From assembly GCA_013398615.1 (NCBI GenBank), contig VZSR01001685.1:2224554-2288553 (forward strand): DNA of 64,000 nt, written 5' to 3'. Position 1 is the stretch's first letter, and each line of letters opens with the position of its first letter. This stretch comes from Brachypodius melanocephalos. Lineage: Eukaryota > Chordata > Aves > Passeriformes > Pycnonotidae. Below are positions 50,151 through 61,622 of the stretch, piece by piece. The notes below the pieces were generated by a model that saw nothing but the letters and a program-made list of their open reading frames with translations, was not told the DNA's origin and made no database searches. Made by a program: the position numbers and the translations under genes.

Positions 50151-50287
50151 TAGAATCACAGAATATTTTATGTTGGAAGGGACCACCAGAAACCCTCAAG
50201 TCCAGCTCCAGCTCTCAAGCCAATGGCATCTACGGGAATCACACCCACAGTCTTGGTGTTATTGGCATCATGCTGTAACCAACACCT
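50151..50287 (-). mobile_element. tRNA-Ile-headed SINE with CR1 tail (TguSINE1-like)
   Basis: On the minus strand the first 65 nt (50287-50223) resemble tRNA-Ile. The D-arm piece gttggttacagc, the anticodon-region match gatgccaataacaccaag, and the B-box-like gtgggtgtgattcccgta correspond to a tRNA-Ile body read in order. The following 72 nt are a CR1 3' end, finishing ggtcccttccaacataaaat and attctgtgattcta. A tRNA-Ile head on a CR1 tail is the architecture I recall for the passerine SINE TguSINE1, which is mobilised by CR1 proteins that recognise the shared tail. The A box is lost and the B box altered, so this is an inactive 5'-truncated copy. The head is not a functional tRNA gene because acceptor and loop bases are missing. 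Confidence 0.8.
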
Positions 50288-53200
50288 TGTTCAATATCAT
50301 TGTTTCTGTTTTCCCAATGAATTAAGATGATTTATGTGTAGTACTTTTCTTGTGAAAACTACTGTTCACTAGAGACTTGCTTGAGCTCAAAAAAGTACAT
50401 TTAATTTAGAACTGCAGGTTTCACTTGAATAAGATTGATGTAGCCCAACTCCACTATATACGAACTTAAAGAACGAAACCTATTTTGCTCAAAAGTATTA
50501 GAAACACACCAGAGAACATTAGACACAGGAGCATAAGCTCTGTTTTGTTGCAACAGATAATGTTCCCTACCCAAAGAAGAGGAAATACAGAAGTTGTCTT
50601 ACTGTGCTTACGAATCCATCCTCAAAAGCAGTATATTAACATGTCAGATTGGATGTCCAGTTTAGTTTGCTGTTTAGGTAATACCTGCCTTGAGAAAATG
50701 TATATTTTTGCCCCTTGGAAAGAAATGTACTAGAGCTGAAGCAGCAATGAAAAGCTTGAGTGGGCTATCATGTTTGAGATGTCTTCTCTGAAGTTAACGT
50801 ATGAGAGGTTCTATTTAGAAACAGTTCCTTCAGCTACGGGCTCATAATTTCGTTTCGAATTGGTATTGGTCCCTGGTTAACTCAGCTGAGCACAGATCAT
50901 ATTGGCATTTCTATCTGAAATGGTCTGTGACAAGCACACTTCCTCTCTGTAGAAAACAGGGAAAGTAAGAAAAGATGGAGGAACACAACCTTTTGATGCT
51001 TTAATATGAAGAGAGAAATCCATGAGAGAGTGTACTATGGTATAAAAGCTAATTTTTACATTCCTCTTGATTGTGCATGTTCCTATTTATATTCCTTCAT
51101 GGTTTGACTCAGCACTGCCCCAGGATGTAACTACAGGTGAAATAAAGAGGAGACCAACTTGTTTATGTCTTACAGGGTCTTTCCATCACTGTGCCCTCAT
51201 CCAACAACCTACCCATGCATGCGCAATAAACTGTCTTGACAAATAATGCTGTGGACAAAGTGTTCTCCATTGGTTTTTGAGAGTAGGTGCATTGCAGATA
51301 AATTCTATATATTTTCATTATTCTCAGAGTAAAACTACTGGGGTTTTTTCAGGAAAGAGAGAAGAATCTTAGCCTGTGACTGCTGTGGAAATCACTAGAT
51401 ATACCTTCCTAGATGTAAATCACCTTCCATTTAAAGATGGTAATTTCTCTGTTTCTTAACTAAGTCTCTGCAGAAAACACAAGGTAATGAAATAAAACAT
51501 TTACATGGAATATCTTAAACCACACTATATTAAAGGGATGTTGCATGTATTTTGAGGTATTTGGGGTGATGTTAATAAATTCCAGCTCCATTAACCACAG
51601 GACATTGATGTAAAAACAAGTATATTTGTTTGGGCTGGAAAGAATTCTATAAAGATAACTATAAATTTCCATTTGTTTTGGAGTTTGTGAGGCAAAAAAT
51701 ATAATCAATGAGAGTCATTATCAGCCCTGTAAATACACAGTGCAGGACTGGATGGTTGGAAGTTGTGTTCAAATAGATTCAGAAGATGAGAAATTATGAC
51801 AGTTCAAAATTTCATAGTTGAATTCAGACAGAACATCTTGAAAGAGCCTTTGCTTTTGATAAGAAGCACAACATTAAAGAGTTGCTTCAAGCATTTTAGA
51901 GGGGATGTTTTAAATGTATGAACTTAAAAACAGATATGAAATGCTTTTTTCAACTGCTCGGTTCTTGGATAAAATAGTGGCATCAGTGCTGAAGAGTAAT
52001 TTATACTTAAGGACTATTAGAAAAAAATGGGGAAGAGGGAGTATCCCTTACAAGGCTAGCCCTTCAGGTGAGTTAACATGTATCCCAATTGAAGGGAGAC
52101 ATTTCTCTCCATACTAGAATAAATAATAAAAATATGAATTTACTTTGATTCGTAACATCTGTCTCAAGTACATCTGCTACTAAGATCCCTGCCTAGAGGG
52201 ATACTTTCTCTTTGGAGCTGTAAACTCCTCCTATACATTACACACAATTTTGATGCCCCTTCAGGAAGCTGTTACAGGATTGGAGACTCTGCATGCTGGA
52301 GGGCATTCTTAAAAGTCAGGAGCCCAGCCCTTAGATTCAGCATGCTGTACACATATCCACCCTGTGTCAGAGCTCAGACCCTGTCCTCCAAAGAGAACTG
52401 TTGCCTGCTGGGCAGGACCGGGATCAAAGGCTGTGAGGTATTCAGCTCAAGGCAGCAGCCTGGAGCCTGGATCTTCTGTGGACACAGTCACTTCTTGCCA
52501 TTTCAGCTCACAAATGAAAGAAGCATTGCAGTGTCACTTCATGTCACAAGAAACCAAGATCTATTTGCATATCTCCTCCTTGCAATGAAACTAAGCTGTT
52601 TAAAACATTTTTTTGATTTCTTTTTTTTTTCCCCTAACCATGCAGGTGTTGAATGGCTTCCCAAGTATTTTACATTTTTTTTAATTAGTCAGATGGATTG
52701 TTTTGTTGGTTTGTTTTTCAGTCTCGTATTATAGCTGGCTGTTTTTCTCGGGGTCTGGCTGCTAGCATCTTTCACTCCAGACTGGTAATGCTGCTGGTTT
52801 AGCCAGGTGCTGGCTGTTGTTGCCAAGAGAAGCATCTCAGGGATGGCACTGTGCTTTTCAGACGCATGCTCTTAATTCTGACTTCTGAGAATGTTCCCTT
52901 GGAGGCTTTGGTATCGCTGCTTTCTCTATGAATTTGCTGGCCTGGATACAAAATTCTCCCATTCTTTCGTCAATGTGATGTGAGAAATAGCATTTTCATT
53001 ATCCTCCCCTCTCTTATCTGTGTGTAATGGCTTGGGTATTGTAGTTTTCCCCAGTCAGTTTACAGAACACATGATCGTGGCATTGCTGTGGTGAGATGAC
53101 TTTTATGGGTTTCCAGCTGTTAGAGTTTTTGAGGTAAATTGCCAGTAAAAATTGCTGGTTTTCCGTGTTTGTGCTTGATGCTTTTTTCTTGTGCATGCAA

Positions 53201-54043
53201 CTGTATATTCTTATCTAAGAATTACTTTTTCAGGCTGTTAACATTTCAAGTACGATATGTAAGTGGACAATGATATTTTTCTAACTTAGGATATCACAGT
53301 CTCTTTTAATGAAAGAGCTTGGTCTGGGAGCTAATCTCTCCTGTAAATACTGAAACAAATTATGACCTACTTATTTAGAGTAGCTAATGAGCTTTTGGCC
53401 TTTCATATTTTTTTATCTGCCTATCTCTTTATAATATGAGCTGAACTTTTCAAACACTGATTTTATTTTTTTTTCTGTGAAGCAGAAAACAGTTTTATCT
53501 TCTTGATTTCTTTCAAACAAAATAACTGAAAGGAAAAAACCTGTGCAACATCAAAGTAGTTTAATTTGTTCCCTCATGTTCTCTGAAAACCAATACAAGG
53601 TATTTATTAAGACACATAAGATCTCTCCTGCTCTGTTAAAACATTATTTAAATGATGCTTAAAGATTTTTAGCTTTTACATGTTTTCATATATTTGTAAC
53701 TTTGTAGACTGTAGCTAATACATGTTTGTAGCTTCTAGTGCTTTTCCTAATCTTTTCTTCACAGGCATTTCCAATCACACAAATGGAATTGCATCACAAC
53801 ACTCAGCAAATTTATGTTTGAATAAAGAAAACCCCAGCACCCTATTCTTACATTATTCTTCCTGTATTTTCAAAGTGCATTAGTCCCATTTATTACTTCA
53901 TCCCTACTAAGCAGGTTGAACCGAACTTCTGTAGCAGATTGATTTTTAGGTTATACCAGCTTAGTGAAGGCAACCTATTTAGATTTTATTTAGTCTGGCT
54001 ACAAAAGATAAAGGGCAAACAAAAATAAAAATTCATTAGAGAT
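50288..54043. other. AT-rich DNA with one LTR-like block
   Basis: Except for the LTR-like piece at about 50890-51210, no repeat is identified. The part at 52260-52580 is more GC-balanced and carries overlapping frames of 74 and 130 residues with no recognisable domain. Confidence 0.45.
50890..51210 (+). mobile_element. weak LTR-like block
   Basis: TATA-type ggtataaaagc near 51040 is followed about 90-100 nt later by gtgaaataaagagga and a T/C-rich segment (gggtctttccatcactgt). This is the order of U3, R and U5 in an LTR. Edges are undefined and the similarity is only of layout. It could equally be a host promoter followed by a chance AATAAA. Confidence 0.25.
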
Positions 54044-54125
54044 TGTCCTGATTCTGGCCAGGACAGGGTTAATTTTTACAGTAGCTAGAACCCCGAGGTT
54101 ATTCCATACTACCTCACTGTTTTAT
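54044..54125 (+). mobile_element. ERVL LTR fragment with internal deletion
   Basis: Starts tgtcctgattctggccagga and ggacagggttaatttttaca, the 5' edge of the ERVL LTR family found at 10948 and 23656. After about 48 nt it jumps to gaggttattccatactacct, which corresponds to a part several hundred bp further into the full LTR. A large internal deletion therefore left an 80-bp scar. Confidence 0.75.
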
Positions 54126-54860
54126 GCATCCACCAGTATGAGAAATCTTCTTCTAGGTTGTCAGATCCTATCCTTTCAGACTCCGTGTGTTTACAACATT
54201 TTCAAAATTGCTTTAACAAAGATTAAGCAAGATTTACTATTGCTAGAAAGGCAGATTTGACTTCTCAATCTTACAGATTTAGGTCTTTAAGCAACACTTT
54301 CTGTGTAAGATGCTGACCTGACCATTACTGTCATGAAGGGGTCTGTGCTAGATTCTAAGTGCACAAAATAAATTTAATTGTTACTTTATCATTTTTACAC
54401 TAAAACTAAAGCAAATCCTGTGGTTCCAGAGGAAAACACTAAAGAATAGTTTTGCAATTTTTGTGTGTATGTATGGAAATAAATCATTGGTTTCTGGAGT
54501 CATGTATTTTTTCTAAGAACCAAAGACTATTTCCCTTTATTATAATTTCAGATACTGTTTCTTTATCGTATATCTGCTATCTTAGTATTTATCTACTTAT
54601 ATAATCTTCAGCAGTATCAAAATACAGTGTTTGGTCTATGCTACAATTCTGTTGATGAAAACTCAGGTGTTTAAATAACTTGTGCAGGTATTTCAAGATG
54701 TTTCGCTTTGTAAGAGTTTTACAAATTACTTGATTCAGGGGGACAAAGATCTTCAAATGATCTCTTATAACAGTGCTGTCTTTTTCCAAAATGCCCGGCT
54801 ACCCTGACAGCTGTTATAATGAAAGGAATCTGTCTATGGCCGTGCCATTCCCGTGATTCC
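54126..54860. other. AT-rich DNA, nothing recognised
   Basis: No motif or repeat seen. It separates an LTR scar from a minus-strand LTR. Confidence 0.5.
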
Positions 54861-55390
54861 TGTGGGTTCTTGAGGCCCAAAGACAGTTTTTTAGACGGCT
54901 ATGGTGAGGCAGAGAGAGCGACTCTGTTGAGAGGTCAAAAACCTGAAGGCTTTATTGGTTTTTGGTGAGGAACCACAGAGCCTTGGGTCTGACACGGTGG
55001 TATTTCCTCAGCGGAGCCCCCCGGCAGCCCCTTGACTCGGCTTTTTAAAGAGGGGAGGGTTACAGAGGTGGGTGAGACTGGGGTGCAATGGAAGGGGCAA
55101 CGGGGATGACCTGTGACAGGACAGACACCTGTGGTCACCAGTAGGGACAAAGGGGTAGGGGGAGGCTGGCACACAGCCAATCACTGGACGACAGATCCTC
55201 TGAGTTCTCCAGAACAATAGAGGGTTTTCAAGTGACTGAAAGAGCCCCAGGGGTAGCTTTGATTGACAAATGACAGTCCAAAGGTGAGATATGGGGAAGA
55301 GGTGCACAGAGGAATCATTTACAGAACTTAACAATAATCAAAAAACCTGGGGAAGATAGAGATGCACAACCACAATCTGTGATGTTGTCT
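54861..55390 (-). mobile_element. retroviral-type solo LTR, GC-rich
   Basis: In plus orientation it opens at tgtgggttcttgaggcccaa, the complement of the CA end. On the minus strand the signals run in order: a GC-rich U3, a TATA-like ctttaaaaag at 55041-55050, an AATAAA at 54951-54956 (ccaataaagcc), and a pyrimidine-rich U5 (cctctcaacagagtcgctct). The 5' boundary near 55390 is approximate and target duplications were not found. Two minus-strand frames of 81 and 108 residues here are non-coding LTR translation. Confidence 0.75.
54951..54956 (-). terminator. LTR poly(A) signal AATAAA
   Basis: Perfect AATAAA on the minus strand about 90 nt downstream of the TATA-like box, as in compact retroviral LTRs. 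It could end transcripts crossing this region on the minus strand. Confidence 0.5.
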
Positions 55391-55789
55391 TAGATGTACA
55401 CTTGTATGGACATTTCTTCTGGCTAGGAGTACTCGAGTGAAGCTGCTTATGACACTATTCTACTTGAAAACAACGTTCTATGAAATTCCACTGTACAACA
55501 ATCAGTCAGTCAGATGTTAATAGATAACCATCCCGCTTCTTCACATCATATGTGTATGTGTGTTTTAGTCTTGGAAAGCCAGCAGGCTCTGAAAGGACTG
55601 ATCCACAGCAATATCCAGTCAGCAGACTGAGGCCCTGGATTTTAGCTTTCCTTTCTTTTTTTTTTTTCTCTCAGCTGTCCAGCTTCATATTCACCAAATA
55701 CAGGCATTGAAAGCAGGGAACTGTCACATTACTTGTTGCCCTACAAATCCACATTTCCTAACCTAGTTGAATAAGTGATTGTGCCAGGT
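55391..55789. other. unique DNA, nothing recognised
   Basis: Short gap between two LTRs with a T-rich run near 55658. Part of it may be the unrecognised 5' portion of the next LTR. Confidence 0.4.
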
Positions 55790-56186
55790 GGTAGAGTGGA
55801 GGTTGCTGCAGGGGTGGCTTTTGTGAGAAGCTGCCAGAAGTTTCTTCTGTGTCCACCAGAAGAGGGACCCACACTGTAGCAATTTGTGAGGAGCTGCAGC
55901 CTGTGGGAAGGGCTCACATTGGAGAAGTTCACAGAGGAACTCCACACAAGAGCAGGGGAAGAGTGTGTGCAGTCCTTGCCTCGAGGAAGAAGTGGCAGAG
56001 ACAAATGCAATGAACTGACTGCGACCCTTGTGCTGATTAGTGTGAGAAGATTAAGAAAATCAGGGGTGAAGTTGAGCCCTGGAAAAAGGGAGAGGATTGG
56101 GGAAGGTGAATTGTTTCTTTATGATTTGGTTTTATTTCTTGTTACCCTACTCTGATTTGATTGGCAATAAATTAAACTAATTTTCC
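55790..56186 (+). mobile_element. fragment of a large avian ERVL-type LTR
   Basis: Plus-strand blocks match a long avian ERVL-type LTR as I remember it: ggttgctgcaggggtggctt, tgtgagaagctgccagaagt, agctgcagcctgtgggaagg, agagcaggggaagagtgtgt, then ttggttttatttcttgttac and ccctactctgatttgattgg. An AATAAA at 56166-56171 follows. The long middle repeated region of that LTR is missing, so it is internally deleted and also cut before its 3' end. The piece at 27655-27768 is the matching 3' end of the same family elsewhere. Confidence 0.7.
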
Positions 56187-57550
56187 TGCAGAGGTTGTAG
56201 TAAACTGGAGCATTGGAAGAGTGTAGGTCAGTCTGCTCAGAAATGCCACTTAGGGAATGTAAGGAACTGCTTTGGCTATGATAGTTTAGCAGTACCTGGA
56301 TTCTGTGGCTGCGAATTTACTGTGTGCTGCTAGGAAAATTACATAAACAAAATGTCTGAGGCAAGTCACTGATGTCTTCCATATCTCTGTTTGTGGAACT
56401 TGGACTTTGGAATGCATGAATAATTAAACGGTTTTAGCATTCATGCTAGGAACATGGAAAGTCTCTTGTGTGGTTGAGAACTTTTAAAATATCAGATGGT
56501 TCAAATGCATAGTCATGTTCAATCATTTTAACATAAATTTGTCTATGCCCATCTCTGATATATTAATTTGTCCTAATAATGATCTCAAGTAATTTTTGTC
56601 TCAGATGGGAATTATGGTGATAAATGATGTGATAGGAAAACCACGGAAAAAACCACGACAAAATTAATATAATTTGGATAATGTGCTGTTAATAATTCAT
56701 TGAGCTGTGCAGTGAGTGATATAATAACCCCCAACACTAACAAAATACCCCAAAACTCCAGCACTGAACAGCTCCACAGTCTGTGAATACCATCCATCTC
56801 AGGAACTGAATTAATTGGGGACAGTATGTTGGTGGCAGTATTCAATCCATGGAAGAACAACCATAAAACATAAAGCATTTAAACATTGACTGTAATTCTG
56901 GCATTTTCTGGCTTTCAAATTTTCAGAGTTAATTATGAATTTTAATATAGTTTTCGTGTGTTTATAAAAAGGAGATAGTTATGTTCTAATTATATTCAAT
57001 TACATGTTTGGAAATGGGAGGAAATTATTGTAGTGAACCAACATGTATTTGAGTTCTCAGAAGACATAATACAATATGTTCATAATTCAGTGGATCTCAT
57101 CTAATGTTCTGGCAAGGCTTTCCAAATAGATTTATAGTTAGGAAAATGAGATGAGGTGTCAAGATACTCTGAGTCATTCCTAAAGCTTTATGACCCAGTA
57201 TTCTTTGCTTCAAAACAATGAAACATCCTTTCAAAAGATACAACAATGCAGACCTTTTGGATCTTTTGTTTTAAACCATATCTCACTTACAAAACACATT
57301 TTCATTTCCAAGGGTGCTATCAGGTAAAATTTTACATAACAAGACAAACAAGAATTGATATCTGAAAATGTTTACTTTGTGTAAAAATATATTAATATAT
57401 GGGGTAATACATCTGAAGAACATAATTACATTCTCTTTTGGCTTGCTTTTCATTCTAAGATGTGTTTGTTTTCTAGATTTTTTTCTAAAGCCTTAATTAG
57501 ATAATTGAATTTCTTTAATTAGTTTGTTCTCCTTACATTATATTTATATT

Positions 57551-57590
57551 ATTCTATTCTGTTCTATTCTAATTTAATTTAATATTATTT
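57551..57590. repeat. imperfect (TTCTA)n and (ATTTA)n run
   Basis: attctattctgttctattct is followed by aatttaatttaatattattt, two adjoining pentamer-like microsatellites. Confidence 0.8.
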
Positions 57591-58455
57591 AATTTGTTGG
57601 TTTTTTACAATGCTATATTGTGAGGAAGACAAAATTTAGAAAATAATCTTTGCAGAATAACATATTTCATCCATTGTCTTACTTCTGTGTAAAGAACTAA
57701 TTAGTCTTTAAATTTTGATTTAAATGCAAGTTCTTTTGTCCCTTTATAAGTTAAAGACTGATTTTATTTATGTGAAGAGATATTCCATAAGTATACGTTA
57801 AGGGTGTCACTCTGATTCTTTAATGTGTCGCAGCATCCAAGAGGGAAAAAGGCACAAAATGAGGATCCACTAATTCAGAAATCCCTCCAAATCCCCTGAA
57901 TGAGGATGGTGAAGAGATAAAGTCTGTGTGGCTAGTCATGGTCCTCTGCTGGAGCTGAAGGTGCACTCAAACACAGAATATAAATTTGAATAGAAATTTA
58001 ACTGTTTCCAAGAAAGCTTGATGCAGGTCAAACTTTGACGTGCTGCCTCTCAACTCCTATCCCAGGAAATGTTATCTATGCCAGTAGATTGACATATAGC
58101 ATGACTACTGTAACCTTTGTGATAGTGTGAGCATTTTGGTGGTGTGCTTTTTTTCTAAGCAGTTTTGAGATACAGGCATGACCTACAGAAGTGTCTCCCA
58201 GTCAAATGCAAGTAAAACTTCCCAAGTAGTTTCCTGACATTGTTAAATATCCTTTTTTTTTTTTAAAGAGCTAATGATTTTTTTAATGTGGAATTATTTT
58301 AAATTTGCTACATGCATTTTGGATAATATAACTGTTATCTGTTCTGCATTTCCTCTGTTATATGAGATGCTAATGGTTGTTCTCATAAGTAATTAATTTC
58401 TTCTTTAGATGGCAGGGCATTTTTCAAAAATTATGAGGAATGTTGTAGATATTTT

Positions 58456-58480
58456 GTATACAAATTAAATATTTGTATAC
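58456..58480. repeat. 10-bp inverted repeat with 5-nt loop
   Basis: gtatacaaat / atttgtatac around taaat. Each arm also contains the palindrome gtatac. Confidence 0.88.
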
Positions 58481-59584
58481 AGTTTTTGCTTAAAGAATTA
58501 TTATTCCTTCCGTTAGTATTTTTAAAGAAATACTGCTGTCTGTCAATACATAAAAATTGATGAATTATATTTTTTACTTTTCTAACTTATAGCAGTTCAA
58601 GTACAAAGACAGAATTTTGATGGCTCTTTTTGCCTATTCTTGAATCTACTTGGAGATTAATCTTGTAGCTAAGTAATGCTAAGTTATCAATCAGTCGTGC
58701 TGTTAAATGTCAAAGGCAAAGGAACACACTGTGCAGTGATTGAGCTCTTGTTCTGAAGAACAAAAATTCTATTTTTATAAGAGAATGAAAAAATGTTCTA
58801 ATTTTTTCATGATATTTACTTGAAAAATAGTAGACAGTTAAATTCCACGTTGTGTTGTTGAAAAAGCTTATTATAAAAAAAATGAACTGGTTTTGGTTGT
58901 GCTCATGGTGTGACAAAGAGGAAAACAGTCAGCTGCCTAAGGAGAGAAAGCCATTAAAATGGGAGACTACTAAGAGGGGTGACCCAAAGAGGCTGTCACT
59001 GAGATAACAGATGAAGAGGTAGAAGTGTGTAGGGCCAGAGGATAAAACATTTCAAGGTTTCTTTAGCTGCAACACAATCAAAGATGTTGGAAACACTCAT
59101 GCTGGCCTTCCACTCCCACTCTTCATGCTGGTGTTTGCCTGATTAATGCAGATAATACAGTGTTTATTGTTCAAAATAAATGTTCTCAGGCACTTGCACT
59201 TCCTGTTGTCCAGGATCTAGTGGAAACATTACCTGAATTACACATAGAACTAGGAAGGAAAACTCTGAAAAGCATGGTGCTTTCTTGGTACCACTGAGAA
59301 AATACTGCTGCTCCTATTTCTTCCTACGCCCCCTCCATCTACTGTGTTTTGTTACTGTTAAAACCTCTCCGAAAGAAAGCTCACAATAACAGAAAATACT
59401 TTCAAGTGTGGAAAGATTAGGTCATTTCATGATCCTTCTAGACCATATGCTTCAGAAAGTACATCTTCACTAATATTTGCCAATTCCAAATTTTTTGAGT
59501 GTGTTCAGGATGTTAGGAACAGTCATTCTCATGTCACTTGGAGTCACCAAATTAATTGCTCTAAGTGATGTGAAAAGCACAGTG

Positions 59585-59639
59585 CCACCCTCCTCTCTAC
59601 CATGTGTGCATACATACAGAGCACCACCCTCCTCTCTAC
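59585..59639. repeat. 16-bp pyrimidine-rich direct repeat
   Basis: ccaccctcctctctac at 59585-59600 and again at 59624-59639, a 39-nt period, followed by a partial third ctcctctctgcc at about 59648. Confidence 0.88.
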
Positions 59640-60827
59640 ACACAGAGCTCCTCTCTGCCTTCTTATCAGCTGAAAAGACTCGGGTTGACTGCAGTTTCTT
59701 GGTAGCCCATCAATTAGTGTAAATGAACAGGTACATTTCTGCTTATTGTCTTCATTAAGCTAATTGTTCTGGTTTTATATCTCTGTTTGTTTCTCTCCCT
59801 AATCATCCCAATTTTGCAAGGTCATTAGTCAGACTGAAGAAAAACAAAACCTTCTCATCTCCACACCAATTAGCATGATTGACTGGGGTTGTTCTTATCA
59901 TAATTTCCCTTATCAATTGTCACTCAGGTTTGCCTAAGTTCTTGTTTATGGCTCCTTTGACCAGATACCCTTAAAATAGCAGATATCATCCTCCCACATA
60001 CCCCTGCAGACTGTTTCTGTAATTAGTAAAATGATTTTACATATAAATTTTTATTTACTGCAAGCTTTTACAGCAATGGGTTAGTGATGGCTAAACAACT
60101 CTTCCTTTGGACCTCTAGATTTGGTTTGTTCAGTGCATCTAGTCAGAATAGACATTAACCTGAAGTGCTGTATTCTTTGCCACAATTTTGAATATATATG
60201 TGCATATAATTAATTGGAAATGTTGTCAGTGATATATTGATTATGGGAATACAGGTCACTCTGGCCTATATTTTCCTTTTTGCCATGGGAAAAAGTCTAG
60301 AATTATGTTTGTAGAATGACTCCATATTTATGAAATGTTTCTGAAATCAGGCTATGCCCAGTGTTTTGGGCCATAGTCACTGAAAACTGTAACCTTTACA
60401 AATTTGTACTTCATTTACAAAACAAAGAGACTTTATACTTTCATGTCTTTAACAGTAGTTGCATTGTGGGCTGCAAGGCTAATGGGTATAAAAGTGCTGT
60501 GGAAGACTATTCAGGATGCCTATTGCAGGCTACAAAACTGAAAGATGACACTGAGTGAAAAGATAAAAATATCTCTTAGCCTGGTAATGCTAGATTTAAT
60601 TCCAGCTTTTGAAGAATGTCAGAGAAACCTCCACGGTGAAAATGTTGACTGACAATTTAATCACTGATATCTAAAGAATCTAATATTAATTTTTGTGTGC
60701 AGTTCGGGGAAGTATTTGCAGTGAGAAAAGTCTTTATCTTGCTGAGGTAACAAGAGAGACTTGGATAAGATTAAATCAGAAATTGAGTTAAAAGAAAACA
60801 GAACACAATACACCTCCCAAGAAAGAA

Positions 60828-60975
60828 CACCCCCCAAAAACAACCAACCAATAAAAAAACAAACCAAACCAAACCAAACCAAACCAAACCAAAAACAAAC
60901 AAAAAAATCCCAAAAACAAAAACAACCCCCCCAAAAAAAAAACCAAAAAACCACCAAACCCCAAAAACCCAAAGA
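60828..60975. repeat. strand-asymmetric A/C tract with (CCAAA)n core
   Basis: About 150 nt made almost only of A and C on the plus strand. The core is six tandem ccaaa units (near 60863-60893) followed by mixed A-runs and C-runs. The complementary strand is G/T only, with G runs of 3-7, giving Trp/Gly/Phe-rich spurious frames on the minus strand and Lys/Gln/Pro-rich ones on the plus strand. Confidence 0.93.
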
Positions 60976-61115
60976 AAATTACACCAAGAAACAGAAAACC
61001 AGAAGTTAAAAAAATTTTTAGGGATTGTAGAAAGAAAGACAGATAATGATCCTCAGATGTCACAGATAAAATCATCATTTCCTTTATTTAGGTTTTTATC
61101 TCCTCTCAATTGAAT

Positions 61116-61622
61116 TTAGCCTGCCTTTTTGTCCTGTTCAAAGGGTAGACAAAGTAGATAGAAAGAACAGACACCTCCCAGGTTGCTGTGAAGTCTTCCT
61201 GCTTTGTACACAGTGCACATCTTTGTCTGTTCCCATGTCCTCTGTGAGCCTGGGGTGCATTTTTCTGTCCATCTCTTCTCTTGTGGATGCCTTTGCCTGA
61301 CACATGCAAAAGCATTACGTGATGACTGCTGCATAAAACATGAACAGGAATCACCTGATAATATCCAAACAGCTCTACTTAATTGCTGATTATGTTCTGT
61401 GTGCTCTTTTCTTTCGTTGACTCTATTTATGATACTGAAAAATGGAAGCAGAATTCTTTTCCAGAGCAAGATACCAAGAGTATTTGGATAGTAATCTAAT
61501 TTTCTGTGTCTTAGTACAAACGTAAGACTAAATTCATTGGCCCCAACTACTCCACAGCCAGATGTTTCAGACCTTGAATTACAGCTTGGAACAGATAATT
61601 TGCTTATTAGAGCCCTGGACAT
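61116..61622 (-). other. 168-codon open frame, no homology recognised
   Basis: The longest open frame outside LTRs and simple repeats. It begins MSRALISKLSVPSCNSRSET and ends near LLCLPFEQDKKAG. The composition is mixed and fairly protein-like, with several Cys residues, but there is no signal peptide, membrane segment, domain or catalytic motif I can name. A single-exon host gene of this kind is unlikely without support, and shorter frames on the other strand overlap it. Chance, or a decayed element, is the more likely explanation. Confidence 0.15.

Noticed and set aside
50223..50287. A functional tRNA-Ile gene
   Set aside because: The head is truncated, lacks an acceptor stem and A box, and continues directly into a CR1 tail, so it is a SINE head.
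54935..55334. Two overlapping Pro/Ser-rich minus-strand frames
   Set aside because: They lie entirely within a solo LTR and carry no viral gene motif. No gag, pol or env region is present anywhere in the window.
60661..61078. Trp/Gly/Phe-rich minus-strand frames and a Lys/Gln/Pro-rich plus-strand frame
   Set aside because: They are translations of the A/C tract.
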